From Zygaena filipendulae (Eukaryota; Arthropoda; Insecta; Lepidoptera; Zygaenidae), in assembly GCA_907165275.2 (NCBI GenBank), contig OU015652.1:11671001-11735000 (forward strand): DNA of 64,000 nt, in the 5' to 3' direction. The notes under the pieces were generated by a model. The model was not told the DNA's origin, made no database searches, and was given only the letters and a program-made list of their open reading frames with translations. Position 1 is the first letter of the stretch, and each line of letters opens with the position of its first letter. Made by a program: the position numbers and the translations under genes. Positions 43,085 to 56,153 of the stretch are shown in pieces.

Positions 43085-44262
43085 TAACCGACTTCCAAAA
43101 AGGAGGAGGTTCTATGTTCGATTGTATGTATGTTTTTTTTTTTTTTTTTTTTATGTATGTATGTACCGATTACTCGAAGACGGTTGGATCGATTTCAAAA
43201 ATTCTTTTTTTGTTTGAAAGGGTATACTCCCAATTAGGTCCCATTGCAACCAAGTCGGGATCTGATGATGGGATCTTGGAGAAATCGAGGGAACTCTTCA
43301 AAAATTATAGGCACACCTATAGCGATTTGGGTATTTTTTATAGTAAATCGTTCATTTGCTTTTGGAAAGCAAAATTTGAAGAAGTGGAACTGATGATGAA
43401 GACCACAGATGGTCATCGGAACTACTCAACAATAATACGTATTTCATGGGGTCCGATTGGAGCGATTTCGAAAATTGCTTTTCTGTTTGAAAGGGGATAC
43501 TCCCACATTGATTCCATTATCACCAAGTCGAGATCTGATGATGGGATCTTGGAGTAATCAAGGGAACTCTTCAAAAATTATAGGTACACCTATAGCGATT
43601 TTTGTATTTTTTATAGTAAATCGTTTATTTGCTTTCGGAAAGCAAAATTTGAAGAAGTGGAACTGATGATGAAGACCACAAATGGTCATCGGAACTACTA
43701 AATAATAGGTATTTCACAGATTCCGATTCGTTAACTTTAATGTGGTTTCTAAACAATTTATGTTCGTCACAATGTATATGGTGAAGTGGAACTGATGGTG
43801 GTGTACCAGCAGAACTCCTCAAAAATTAACGTCCCTGCATCGGGAAAAGCAATATTTTGTATAAGGTTATGAGCAGTTGACATTAGGCTATTATAACTTA
43901 GATAAATTACAAACCGGCTCACTAAAAAGCTAAAAAAACAAAATATCGAATTAATCCAAATGACAAAAACACGCGTAATATTATTATTGGTTTGTGCTAC
44001 CACTGATCGGTATGAAGTCGGTGACAAGCCAAATATGGAGGGTAGATGGGCTAAGTCGACTCCCGCCACCAGCTCTTCGTGAGCACAACCCAAGTGGGCA
44101 GACACCAGCGGGCTTGTCACCGAATTCAAACCGATCAGTGGTAGCACAAACCAATAATAATATTACGCGTGTTTTTGTCATTTGGATTAATTCGATATTT
44201 TGTTTTTTTAGCTTTTTATTTTTAGATTTTTATTAGTTTTGTGTTTTTGGAAGTCGGTTTTA
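43085..44262. mobile_element. Foldback element, copy 2 (inverted relative to copy 1)
   Basis: Starts AACCGACTTCCAAAAAGGAGG, then a T-run (43134-43152), two in-frame repeats of about 270 bp (about 43200-43740) and the palindrome (about 43915-44260), ending GGAAGTCGGTTTTAATTTTT. The repeat ladder is close to that of copy 1 at 8.1-8.8 kb, but on the opposite strand. The palindrome loop contains CTCCCGCCACCAGCTCTTCG. Confidence 0.8.
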
Positions 44263-45033
44263 ATTTTTTTGTTAAAAATTTGTTGTTGAATTTTTTTTGA
44301 ACTGTTATTTATTTCTAATTGCATGAAAGTCTACAATGTTGTTGTTGATTTTTAATGGTTTTCTTTTATTTTTTGATATTGTTATTGTTTGACGATTTTT
44401 TTTTTTTATTTTTTTCTAATTTTTAATAAGTATTGGCTTTTGCATCATTGAATATTGATATTATTTAATTTTTATTTTATTGTCTTTAGTTTGTTCGATC
44501 TTGACATTTTTGTATTTTGATTTTGAGTTTTATTATAATTATTATTAATTGAATGTGACAAGAAAATAATAATGTTATAAATAGGTATAGACGTAGTTGC
44601 AACACCTGTAAAAGGTACCTAAGTCATAAGCTCACTGCATTAGATAATATTTAAGATCTTACTCTGTACACTTAGTAAGCAATGAATAAATAAATAAATC
44701 ACTAGGTACATACATACCAACTACCTATTTTTATGCAGCACATACCTACATTGACATATAGATAAATAAATAATTATAACATATTATTAATTAACTATAA
44801 TATATATATAACACACGATACGTTATAACACACGTTCCCTGTGTAGCTACTTACCGAAAATTTAGAATATAGATATGTCGCGATAGGTACAGAATTACAG
44901 AAATGATATGGAATGACATAGTTTTTCATTTTCCACCACTTCCACGCTCAAAAACCTTCTTGACACGCCCGTGGGTCATGCACGTACGTTTCCTTCATGT
45001 CCCAGCCATGTGGCATGCACTTGTGATGTGACC
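44263..45033. other. T-rich intergenic DNA
   Basis: Strongly T-rich to about 44560, then AT-rich with ATACCTA-type words. No gene seen. Confidence 0.45.
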
Positions 45034-45214
45034 CACGCATGCAGGGGCGGATCCAGGATTTGGTTGAGGGGGAGGCAATTTGGTTGCACCATGAAATTTT
45101 TTGAATTAACAGGATAGACAAAAAAGTCCATTAATAAAATTTAAGTGCTTCATATTGAGAGCATCTGAATTGAGCTTATGTATTATATTATCTGTGTGTA
45201 TGTTTCGCGATCTT

Positions 45215-46515
45215 TTAACCGACTTCCAAAAAGCAGGAGGTTACGCATTCGGCTGTATGTTTTTTTTTTTTATATTACTCGAAGCTAGGGTTGGAACGAT
45301 TTCGAAAATTCATTTTTTGTTTGAAAGCGTATACTCCCAATTAGGTCCTATTGCCACCAAGTGGGATCTGATGATGGGATCTTATGGTTTAAGAATCTTT
45401 ATTATCCTCAAAAGATCTTGGGGAAATCGTGGGAACTCTTCAAAAATAATAGGCACACCTATAGCGATTTGGGTATATTTTATAATAAATCGTTCATTTG
45501 CTTTCGGAAAGCAAAATTTGAAGAAGTGGAACTGATCATGAAGACCACAAGTGTTCATCGGAACTACTCAACAATAATACGTATTTCACGGGTTTCGATT
45601 GGGCCGATTTAGAAAATTGATTTTGTTGTTTGAAAGGGTATACTCCCAAGTTGGTCCCATTGTCACCAAATCGAGAACCTGATGATTGAATTATGGAGAA
45701 ATCAAGAGAACTCTTCAAAAATTACAGACACACCTATAGCGATTTTTGTATTTTTTATACTAAATCGTTTATTTGCTTTTGGAAAGTAAAATTTGAAGAA
45801 GTGAAACTGATGATGAAGACCACAGATGGTCATCGGAACTACTCAATAAAAGGTATTTCACGAGTTCCGATTCGTTAACTTTAATATGGTTCCTAAATAA
45901 TTTATGCTCGTCACAATGTATATGGTAAAGTGGAACTGATGATGACGTACCAGGAGCACTCCTCAACAATCAACGTCCCTGTCGTCCCGTCGGTAAAGCA
46001 GTATTTTGTAAAAGGTGATGAGCAATTGACATTAGGCTATTGTAACTTAGATAAATTTACAAACGGACTCACTTGAAAGCAAGAAATAAACAAAATTTTA
46101 ACAAAAAAATTAAAACCGACTTCCAACAACACAAAACTAAAAAGCTAAAAATAACAAAATATCGATTTTATCCAATAGACAAAAATACACGTAAGTTTAT
46201 TTTTGGTAGTTATTACCAGTAGTTATTATACCAGTACCAGTAGTTATTATTGATTTATTCTACCACTTGACTACTATTATTATTTAAAGTCGGTGACAAG
46301 CCAAATATGGCGTAGGTACATGGGCTAAGTCCAGTCCCGCCACGAGTTCGTTGTGAGCTGAACAACCCAAGTGGGTAGACGTAAGCGGGCTTGGCACCGA
46401 ATTTAAATCAAAAAGTGGTAGCACAAACCAACAATAGTACCTATTACATGTATTTTTGTCTGAGGATCGGTATTTTGTTATTTTTAGCTTTTTAGTTTTA
46501 TGTTTTTCATATTTA
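45215..46515. mobile_element. Foldback element, copy 3, nested in the hAT element
   Basis: Begins TTAACCGACTTCCAAAAAGC, with the same repeat ladder as copies 1 and 2 and the same palindrome (about 46095-46510, loop with CCGCCACGAGTTCGTTG). The second palindrome arm decays near 46510 and lacks the GGAAGTCGG terminus. Confidence 0.75.
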
Positions 46516-46859
46516 AAAAAATGTGGTGTCGAAAACGATAGAGTTTAGGTAGGTATAGCAGTTTTTGAGTACAATTCTCTGTAAAATCAAAGTTTTTTTA
46601 GTATTTCATTATTTTCAACTTGTACTTTCATGCATAAAATAATCTACATGGAAGCTACAACAGATAAAAGTAAAAAATGAAAAATTTACGTTCCAGCGAA
46701 TCTGACCTGAATTAACAACTTTAAATTAAAATTTTGTAGGTTTGTATCTATAAAGTGATAGGAAAATAATGGGAAGTGTTATGGTTAATAGCGATTTTTT
46801 TACTAAACTGAGAAAAAATACCATCAGAGGTGCACATGTGATGTGATAAAAACGTGTTT

Positions 46860-47140
46860 CGTGATCAGAAGAACAAAGAACTACCTAACTACCTGACGTA
46901 GCTTCACGACCGACATAAAGCAATCTGAAACTTTCTTTGAAGTAAGTCGGTGATTTGGGATCCCTCAGCACTTTAAAGATGGTACAAAGAATATGTGTAG
47001 TGCGCCTGGCGAATATGTAAAGCACACACATTTTGCAGCCGCTCCAACTTATCGCGTTACTATGTCTAGTTGTTGTATACGTATGCTGTAAATCTTTGTG
47101 TTGTGTCAAATAAAGTTTTTTTAATTTCAATTTTCAATTT
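46860..47140. repeat. Dispersed repeat with a TTGTTGTATACGTATGCTG core
   Basis: 47056-47125 is matched in inverted orientation by 42160-42215 (TTGACACAACACAAAGATTTA, ACAGCATACGTATACAACAA). Class unknown, perhaps a retroposon end, since AATAAAGTTTTTTTAATTTC follows. Confidence 0.55.
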
Positions 47141-48088
47141 CAATTACTCTTCTGTCAGATTCATACAGCACACATCGGCGTAAACAAAAAGGAGAAGGTT
47201 ACTCCTTGGATTAGTAAAATGAGGAGAAAATTTGGGAAATAACGCAGAAAACTCAGAGAAGTGAATAATTTTCGTCCATATGACGAGATACGGAAAAATA
47301 GGTACTATTGAAACAAAAAGATGTTTTTGACCATAGAAGATTTTAAAATTTACAGTCAACAGAAGAAAAATTTGATAAATTTTGGAAATTTGCCCAAAAT
47401 TTTTTCCAAATCCGAATTCATCGCGCACCGCACGTGATAAAAGTCGCCGACTATTTTTTGAGCACAGAGGTACAATATGACGGGGAATAAAAATCGAAAT
47501 TCTATTAATTCCATTTAGTTCGTCAGTTACATATAACATAATATAAATAAATAATATGGATAGATTTGCTTTGAACGTGGAAAAAGTAGAAGAGTTAGGT
47601 ACCAACTAGTTTTGGGAAGTGAAATCACAATAGCTTACTTCCGAGTCTCAAGGATGTTGGATGAAGTTAAAGAAAAGGGATAGAGAAACTACATATATAA
47701 GGATAATTGTAAAAACATATATACAGCCAAACACAGAAACTTCTCCTTTTAAATGAGAAATATACCATACGGCACGTAGTTTCAAAATAGAAAATTTGTT
47801 TTAACGAGAAAGAATTGACAGATTTTGTGTTTGTTTTACAATAATAGATACAAACTTCCATAGGGGTTCGTTACGAACTAATAATTTATAGAGTTTTAAA
47901 AATGAATATTTGTTCGTTCATTCAGGTTCATTGGTATATTTCTATTCAAATTACGATGAAACTTTGGTGAAAAGCCACAACCTTGCGAAGATTTTTCTAA
48001 GGTCTAATTAAAGTAGGTACCTATTTAGGTCTTCAGGGGGGGCAATTGCCCCCAGTGCCCCCCCCCTGGATCCGCCCCTGCACGCATG

Positions 48089-48730
48089 GGCCATACACGT
48101 ACGATAAGAAACTCAAAATGCATCACCAATGGGTCATGCACAGGGAACGTGTTAACTTTCTCATTTATAATACTCGTAGGTATAGACTAGATAGTACCTA
48201 CATCAAATTGCAATTAGGGGAAAATAATTGTTTTTGTAATGATTTCCGTATAAAATACTTTTAACATCTCGTCAGTATTGCAACCAAAGAGTATTAAAAA
48301 AATCTCTCAAAGCTCCTCCTTTTTTGGAGTCGGTTAATAACCACTACGTTATTGGAACGAGCAAGCTGTCTGTGACAAGCAATTTAGGTGGTGTCAGGAG
48401 TCACTGTTGTGCAGTGTCATTCTCATTACTTTTCGAGCCTCCGAAGTGCCCTTGGGGTGCAGTCAGTATATATACTCGTGATAATAATTATGTATATGTC
48501 TCAGATTGTTTGTACGTCGTCAGTATTTCTCATAAACAACCGTTTATGCCGTATAACTTTTAGTTGCGTTGACTCAGAAGATTGATTGTTTTACAGCTCC
48601 AACTTCTAAGGGATTGCAGGCCGGGCCCTTATTCACTATGACCAATACATAATGCGTGTCCCAAAAACACAATACCAAATCATCCAGGTGGCAAAACAGT
48701 AGAAATTAATATTCTTATAATAATAAGACA
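48089..48730. other. Intergenic DNA with a foldback remnant
   Basis: Holds a fragment of the foldback terminus (CTCCTCCTTTTTTGGAGTCGGTTAA near 48310-48337). Otherwise nothing recognised. Confidence 0.45.
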
Positions 48731-48734
48731 TGTT

Positions 48735-48990
48735 GTAAATATCAAATCAAATCAATCAAATCAAATATACTTTATTGCACACACAGTAGAAGACACAAAA
48801 TTTACAAAACACAGAAACATATGGATACGTACAACGAGGCGACCTATATTGCTGAAAGCAATTTTTTCATAGGCAGCCTCCTCTATAAATATATAGGTAT
48901 ATTTTTTGAAGTGTAAGTTCTTTGAGCACAACGGATAGACAATTTTTGTAACGCGTTATTCTAACGCGATGTGTAATGGTCATAGTAAAT
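48735..48990 (-). repeat. Retroposon tail with TACTTTATTGCAC end
   Basis: Starts with (ATCAA)n-like ATCAAATCAAATCAATCAAA, followed by ATACTTTATTGCACACACAG and GGCAGCCTCCTCTATAAATA. It resembles the tail of a lepidopteran LINE or SINE, with relatives at 42605-42800. Confidence 0.55.
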
Positions 48991-49354
48991 AAGGGCCCTG
49001 AGTTTTGATATTAATTTCATTCTTACATTTGGACGCAGATAAGCAATAACATGTTAACCCACAAAATGAAGTTATTGATTCAGAACGATTTATTGAGAGG
49101 CAAAGAACGTTTTTTAATTATGAGTTTACCTTATTACTTACATTGTTTAAATATGTAACTAAATATTGAGCATAAAAAATGTTGACACAAAATGGCGCTA
49201 TAATTTTAAAACTTTCATTTACTCAAAATTTCTCCACACTATTGCTTATCTATGTCCATTTATGATTTGAGGTACGGAAACTTAAAAAATGGATAGAAAA
49301 TTATTTTTTACTGACGCAATGTAACTGCTGCAACTACTAATATTATAAATGCTA

Positions 49355-49566
49355 ATATATTATGTAATTACTAATATTATAAATGCGAAAGTGAGTTTGT
49401 TAGTTTTTTGGTTTGTTACGCTTTCACGCCTTAATGGCTCAACCAATCATCATGAAATTTTGTACACGTTGTCAGGGGTACAGGGACGGACATAGGGTGC
49501 TTTTTATCCCGGAATTCCTGCGGGGACTCCGAACTTATCGCGGGTGAACCGCGGGAAACTGGTAGT
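49355..49566 (+). repeat. CTAGCTGT-type interspersed repeat
   Basis: ACTAATATTATAAATGCGAAAG to the CGCGGGTGAACCGCGGGAAAC end, with CTTTCACGCCTTAATGGCTC in the middle. Confidence 0.75.
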
Positions 49567-51555
49567 ACTTATAATTTAAAAACTTTTATACAAAAAATTA
49601 TAAAAACGGTCGATATCTTGGCGGTTTTTTTCGGTTGAGTTTTTTTTTACATCAATCGTCGTTTTTATCCTATTTTATCATTTTATAAGGATTGTACTCA
49701 TTGTTGGAGAACTTAACAAATAATAAATAAAAAAATAAATATTCTATATAGTGAAATACGTGTAGATACTTATTAAAGTATAATAATGAGTTTATGCTCG
49801 TGGCGCGAGTGTGACCTCTTTCGGGGCCTTAACCGACTATAGGTAACATCAAAATGTTGATACACTATACGTAGGGAGCGTGATACACCATACCTACTCT
49901 TAGGTAATATGATAACAGCGGGCTGATCGGATTAGAGGGAATTATGTTGATATTGTAAGATATTGGTAATACAGAATGAATTTTGAATGTTTAATAGCGT
50001 ATACTGTTCCACAGAATACATAATAATTCCAGGTAAACGGTAGGTATGTACACTAAAATAAGGTACCTACCTGCGTAGTTAAACAAAAGGAGCGAGCCCT
50101 TAGTTATGGAAGATTACGGCCTTTGATAATTTGGCAGTATAATGATGTGCTTCGATATACCTAGGCCTCTCTGATCCCGGTGAGAATTCCGAGATAAAAA
50201 ATACACTATGTCACTCAGGACCACTGTAACTTCCCATAAGTGAAAGATTTATAAGATCGGTTAAGTGGTATCTGTTGTTCATTACAAACACACAAACGTA
50301 CATTTTTTTTTCTCTTTGTTTATTATTCAGTAATATAGACCAGCTGTTTAGCTAGTTGACAACTAGCCGACAACGGAATTTCAGAACAGCCACCTAAAAA
50401 CTGCATGCATTAGTTAGGTGAACTCATAATACACATGCAATCACAGAACACCCTTAGTTTTATATAACATGTGGAAAAATTAACTCAAATACAAGGGCTG
50501 TAAGTATACGTTATAACAAACAGGATAAGCGAAAAAATAATATTATAAGTTTTAACCACCGTTTTTTAGAATATGAGGAAAATAAATATATTGAAAAATC
50601 ATTATAATTACATTCACAAGGTACACAGCCCAGTAAATGTTTGCAGCTTATTTTACCACATGTTATGTTATACCTATATATCTAATGTAAACATAAAAAC
50701 ATTATTAATGCTTGTTAATACTCCATTTATAAATATACTTGGAAAATTCTTATGCGATAATAAAATAAAACTTTAACGTGGCTTTTCAGTTAGTTTTTTT
50801 GGCAAATACCAAAGATAACTTATGTTTTTTGTATAATTTATAAAGTTGTTGGTTGTATATTGTTGATTATAGTAGTTAGGTGTGTAAATATTTTTTAATT
50901 GCTTAGTTCTTTATTTTATTTTGGAAATCTCATGATTTCAAAATATATCGGTTTTTTTTTTAATTCAATCCCGTTGCTTTGTCTATCAAGTCACACATTG
51001 TTATTGGCACAATTACTTAAAAGTTGTCATTTAATAAAAAAGAAGAAGAACTATCTAAATGTGCTCGCGGTTTCACTGGCGTGTCTTTCAGAGTTCCCAC
51101 ATGGAACTCTATGTCAGGTTTACTTGTATCTAATTATATGTACCAAACAGCCTCCGTAGCTTCGGCATGAATTTCGTTAATCCCACGAGATTTTGGAGAT
51201 AAAAAGTATCCTCTGACACTCACAATCAGAGATATTGTAGCTTCCTATCACTGAAATAAATTTTTCAAATCGGTTCCATACTTCTAGAGATACCAAATAC
51301 ATACAGATTCGCCAGCATATCTGCATATATAGCAATAGATTTATTTATTAGTCAATATTCATACGAGTACATTGGACATAATTATCTACAAAACTATTTG
51401 ACAAATATCAATTTTATGAAAGGGTCAAACAAAATATTCGTTTATTTCCACTACTTCAGTTTATTAGTTCAGTTCAGTTCACTTTTCACACTGTATTTAA
51501 GTCTTGAAGTAATAAAGTTTCTCAATGAGATATTTTACATTGTACACAATATATT
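49567..51555. other. Intergenic DNA without recognised gene
   Basis: AT-rich, with a diverged CTAGCTGT-type fragment (about 50165-50300) and another around 51060-51300. No open frame above 90 codons looks like a gene. Confidence 0.45.
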
Positions 51556-51557
51556 CC

Positions 51558-51760
51558 ATACTAGCTGAGCCCCGCGGTTTCACCCGCGGTAATTTTGGAG
51601 TTCCCGCCGGAATTCCGGGATAAAAAGTACCCTATATCCTTTTCTGTACCCCTGAAAACGTGCATGCCAAATTTCATCCAAATCCGTTCAGCCGTTTTTG
51701 CGTGATTGAGTAACAAACATCCAAACATCCACACTTTCACATTTATAATATTACTAGAAT
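51558..51760 (-). repeat. CTAGCTGT-type interspersed repeat, well preserved
   Basis: CTAGCTGAGCCCCGCGGTTTC through GGAATTCCGGGATAAAAAGT, ATTTCATCCAAATCCGTTCA and TGATTGAGTAACAAACATCC to TTTATAATATTACTAG. The full set of blocks makes it a good reference copy. Confidence 0.8.
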
Positions 51761-51764
51761 TTTC

Positions 51765-53097
51765 TAGCTTCCCATTCTAGGCCAGGTGTGTTTACAATCT
51801 TCGACTATGTAGTATCCCATAACATCAGGTGAGCTATAATCAAACGTCCAACCCGTTAACAATAAAAAAAAACTTGGAAAGCGGCGTTGCTACGAATATT
51901 GTACAGTCAGCGTAGCTGTGGCTACAAGTTTACGGTTGGCTACGCGCGACGTAGCTGCGTAGCTTCAATTTACATTTTGGCCACTCACGCTACGCTACGC
52001 CGCCCGTGCAACGCGCCGCGCTTTAGCGTAGCTCGCAGGTGCTTTCATTTATTGATTGAAGCTTATTGCACAACAGGGTACAAAGGCGGACTTGATACCA
52101 CAGTGGAATTTTCTACCAGTCTACCTTCACGATGTTCAGAAAGTGTGCTTGGTGGTGCTTGAGAGAATTTACCAGTTAAATATAATATGGTTATACATAC
52201 AATACAATAAACATACATTATACCTAATTGCTTGTGGGCAGCGTAGCGGAACTGAAACAATAAATACGTGGAGTTGAACGTGAAATATAAAAATGTGTTT
52301 TATTATAGGTTTCCTTTTATTTTCTATACATAGGTAAGTACCTACGTATAATATTTTATATTGATGATTACTTGTGTAGTGGTAAAATTCATCACTTTAT
52401 TCGCTATCAACTGTGCCCGCGGCAAGCTTGTCGAAACTCCTTCAGAACCTCCTTCTATAATACAAGCCTTGTATCTAACACACAAGTAAAACATGTAAAA
52501 ATACACCACGAAAAAATGTGAGCCTAAACATATATCTATACATAGTTAAATACAGCTAGCAAGTTTGCCGGAGATGGTCATTGATACTTTCAAAGTACTA
52601 TTGAACACGTCCACGTCTGCGACCTTAGCGACGAGTTTATTGTATTGTCAAATTGGATTGTAAAAAGACGTGTTGTTGGTGAATATCCCGAATGAGAAAG
52701 TATTAGGTAGTCTCGCACTTTGCACTAAAAAACCTCCCTGAGTTGACTACATAATACTTGTGGCAGTGTTGCTGCACAGTGCACCTACATTATGTTTAAC
52801 CACAGAGAAAAGAAACTGACTAGAGATGACATGTAGGCGAGGCAGGCGCGCCACGGTTGCAAAGTATAGGTTGCAAAGGTTAGAGCAAATGCTCTAATTT
52901 GCCCAAAACTTCTTTAACTAGTATCCCAAGTATATTTTCCACAATATTCCCAAAACTGTGAATTTTGAAAACAGTGCCTAAGTAACCAAAATGAATACAT
53001 TTCGTTAGTGAAGTTTTTAGTACGTGATTGTTTTGTTTTTCACCTGTTTTCATACTAAACTAAGTTGATGTTCTATCAGTTATTATGTGTCTTTTCA
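51765..53097. other. Intergenic DNA with a GCTACG-rich patch
   Basis: 51885-52045 is unusually GC-rich and full of GCTACG/CGTAGC words, perhaps a diverged inverted-repeat element; a similar patch lies at 59337-59410. No gene was recognised. Confidence 0.45.
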
Positions 53098-53264
53098 AAA
53101 CACACAGCGTTGTTTGAAGAAGCAGTCGTGGGATTTTGCCAATATCTCAGTAAATAGTACGAACTTACCGACATTTTCCGCCTTTTATGCTCCCGCTCTT
53201 TACCTCAGCACTCAGCAGCAGGGCGCCGGCTTGTCTTTGGCGCGGTGTCATCTGTCACTCATAG
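53098..53264 (+). repeat. Left arm of a 5.1-kb-spaced inverted duplication
   Basis: 167 bp beginning AAAACACACAGCGTTGTTTG, matched almost perfectly in inverted orientation at 58233-58399. Both arms contain the same open segment (KKQSWDFANISVNSTNLPTF and onward). Confidence 0.85.
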
Positions 53265-55164
53265 CGTCTAAAGATTTTGCCGCTAATGCATACAAAATCT
53301 TCCTTCCGCGAATTTATGTAAAATTACATGATAATACCAATGTTTTTTCGGAAATATTTGCATAAAAAGTGTTAATTAATGCTCAGAGCATAAGTTTATT
53401 GTGTTTATTACGAAAGAGTACGCGTAGTTTCGAAGAACTTGTGCCGACTGCCATGAAATTGCAACGTGCCGGCACCGCTAATAAAGTACCTAAGTTGCTT
53501 CCAATTTGGAATTTGGGTTTAAAATCCTTTCGAATTTCGCCTTCTCGGTACCTCTACCGTATAAAAATTAAGTCGATAAAAAATAAAAAGACTACGCTCT
53601 TCATCCTAGATGGAGAAGAGCGCTGCCTCGTCGCTGATTAACAAGCGATCTAAACTTAAATCGAGGATCGGATCCTCGAACTTTAAGTTTAAGTAACCAG
53701 GTAAGTCATATATCAGGTATATGACACCAGGACTAGATCTCTCCTACCTACATCATCAACAAACGGTTGACAAAAAACAGAATTTTGAAATACAACTATA
53801 ATTATAGCAAAGGCTTTTGTGGAAGTGCATGAGTTAGAAATTATTACCAAAAGCTTATATTGAAGGTCTAGGGGCACTAAAATTCCTTTTGCAGTTTAAA
53901 CTAAATACTGGTGAATGGAGATTCACTTTGAGGAAATACCTACAATCGGGTACTGCTTTACCAAAATTTGTCAAATTTAAAGTAATAAATGTCTCAATTG
54001 GGCTATCATCGGCCCCCAAGATGTTAACAGCACTCACTAACTAGGTGGAAGAGGAGTTGCATGACAGAGCTACAATGTTAGAATCTATATTTCTTCCAAC
54101 CTTCGAAGGACAGTGAATTTAATTTCTTACTGCTCGGTGACAAGTGAATCCAATGGAATCTTATTTTAGCTGGTACATATTTATTACAAGTTATAAAGTC
54201 TTCTGGTCTATCCTTTACAACCTGTTAGAAGACAACTTTTGTGGAGTGTGCGTTCCTACATCCTTTTTGGAAAAGATACCTGTATAAAAATATAAATTAG
54301 TATGTTTTATGTAGAAACAAAGGTACCTACATAAAGTAAAACAGTTTCTTTGTGTCACAATCCACCTGTTACCTACTAATCCAGATATTTTAATGTGGTA
54401 AAGGAGTTATGAAAATTCTTAACAGGTATAATACCTATCTGTGATATTTTAGTTTATAAATATTAATTTTATACCTCTGTTATTTTGTGACAGTTAGACC
54501 ATTTCTTGTAAGTTGTGTTAAAAAAGTTAAAATAGGATTAAAATGCCTAAGGTTATAAGTTTAAAGAATAGAATCAGTTATTATGTTATTAATTTTTTAC
54601 TAGTTAAGCTCACCAGTTCAGAAGGGTGACTACATTGCCTTCAAATATTCCCAAAAAAGGTTAGGTCAGGGCCAGCCTAGGCACTGGCGTGTTACTACTG
54701 CAGTTGGCTCTAGTTTATCAAGGAGCTACGTGCTAATATTATGTAACACTACTAGTACTGCCACAAGTATAAACAGAGTGGTAACAAGACAAAGTCAGGT
54801 AACCTAGTTTCCTAGCAGAAACACAGCGGGTGTGCGTTGAAGGCTTTTACCGGTTTCCCTTAAAGAAGGATTTTTACCTGTCAGAAAGGGAATAATAAAA
54901 ACTATATTAACATAAGAGGTAGGTCAGCAGACCTAACAGAAGTTTTTGCTTACTCTAAATAAAATAGCCTACCTACTTGAAACATGAGGAGGGTAGAACC
55001 AATTAACGATCAGCTTACTAGCAGCACCTCTAAACCTAACCAGCAGCCTGGAGATGTGACAGATAAACTTGACTCTAGCTGCGGTTTACCTCTTGAAATG
55101 TTATAATGTAAAAATTGCAGTAATAGTGGCATCGTTAAATGCAGATCAGAAAAACAAACTGTGT

Positions 55165-55570
55165 ACCGGAATGGTGCCTGTTGCCCCAGGCCTCGGAGGC
55201 CATATTCCAAAAGTGGGGTATCTTACATGTGGAGACTTTTGTTTTGCTGCCTATAACAGACCCGTGCCGGAAGGGTGCATACTGCATAGTGCTACAAGGC
55301 CTCGGAGGCCAAGGCTCTAAAAGTGGGCCTTCTTGGACATGAACCTTTGTGCCGCCTACAAAAAAAAAAAAAAAAAAACCATAGCATGCCGGAAGGGCAT
55401 ATGTTGCCCCAGGCCTCGGAGGCCAGATTCAAAAGGTGGGGCGTCCCAGACGTGGACCTCAGTGCGTCAAATATGTCGGCCGTTGTGCGACAATACGTCA
55501 CTTGGGACAAGTACAGGCAAGGGCACAGGACACACGGGCTGCGAAAATATTTCGGCTACACATTCTGTCC
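55165..55570 (+). pseudogene. Possible DIRS-type retroelement remnant with tandem GGCCTCGGAGGCC units
   Basis: Three units spaced about 115-130 bp share CCAGGCCTCGGAGGCCA-like sequence (about 55186, 55298 and 55410). One reading frame of the third gives QASEARFKRWGVPDVDL then a YVTWDKYRQG segment. This resembles the RNase H region that follows the reverse transcriptase in DIRS elements (W-G-x-P-x-V-D-L). An A-run of 18 (55360-55377) interrupts. No full coding frame remains, and the class is uncertain. Confidence 0.35.
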
Positions 55571-56153
55571 AAGATAAAAATTGTTACTAACCTAAGATCA
55601 CTAGTAATGTCACTAGTAAAGTAATTTAGATCAGGGTTGCACCACATTAAACACAGATGTTGACAGGTGACCAACAGATGTGAAAGCGTAAAAACTGATA
55701 CAACCAGTATCCTAGATTACTTACCTAACTACCTGATGCATTTCCAGGAAGAAGATCCTCCCCAGATGTCGAACCTCCAGCTTCTAGCGTGAGAGGGGGG
55801 GGGGGGGGCAGATAGGGTCAGTCAGTCTAGACTACAGTCACTAGTTTACAGACAACTGACAAAGACAAAGAGCTGGAGGCAGGGCCACTTTTAGCTTGAT
55901 TTCAGTTATCTTGTGCCTCAGGGACAAATTTATCGAACTGTATTCACCAAGATTTCAGGGCTATCCCTATTGTAGTACAGTTAATATTATACAAATTGCG
56001 TTCCACTGTTTTAAAGAGATACTTTTAAAAAGGGTTCAAAATAACCACATTTGTTGTGGCATTAACTTAAATTAACTTAAGACTAGGGTGTTTATGACCT
56101 TATACCTTTATTACCCTATATTTGTGTAGTTTTTAATGGTTACTTTATTCCAG

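Larger units (their letters stand above)
45042..48080. mobile_element. hAT-type element, 3039 bp, non-autonomous, carrying a foldback insertion
   Basis: Ends CAGGGGCGGATCCAGG and CCTGGATCCGCCCCTG are a perfect 16-bp inverted repeat, flanked by the 8-bp duplication CACGCATG (45034-45041 and 48081-48088). CAGGGGCGG ends plus 8-bp duplications mark a hAT transposon. No transposase frame was found; a 153-codon frame at 47605-47144 (minus) is unrecognised. Foldback copy 3 (45215-46515) lies inside. Confidence 0.88.

Noticed and set aside
43994..44236. Mirror frames on both strands of the foldback palindromes (for example SVVAQTNNNITRVFVIW)
   Set aside because: The same peptide appears on both strands because the DNA is palindromic; there is no sign of a gene.
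47144..47605. 153-codon frame on the minus strand inside the hAT element
   Set aside because: Hydrophobic, low-information translation with no family resemblance; codon use and AT-rich context suggest a chance open frame.
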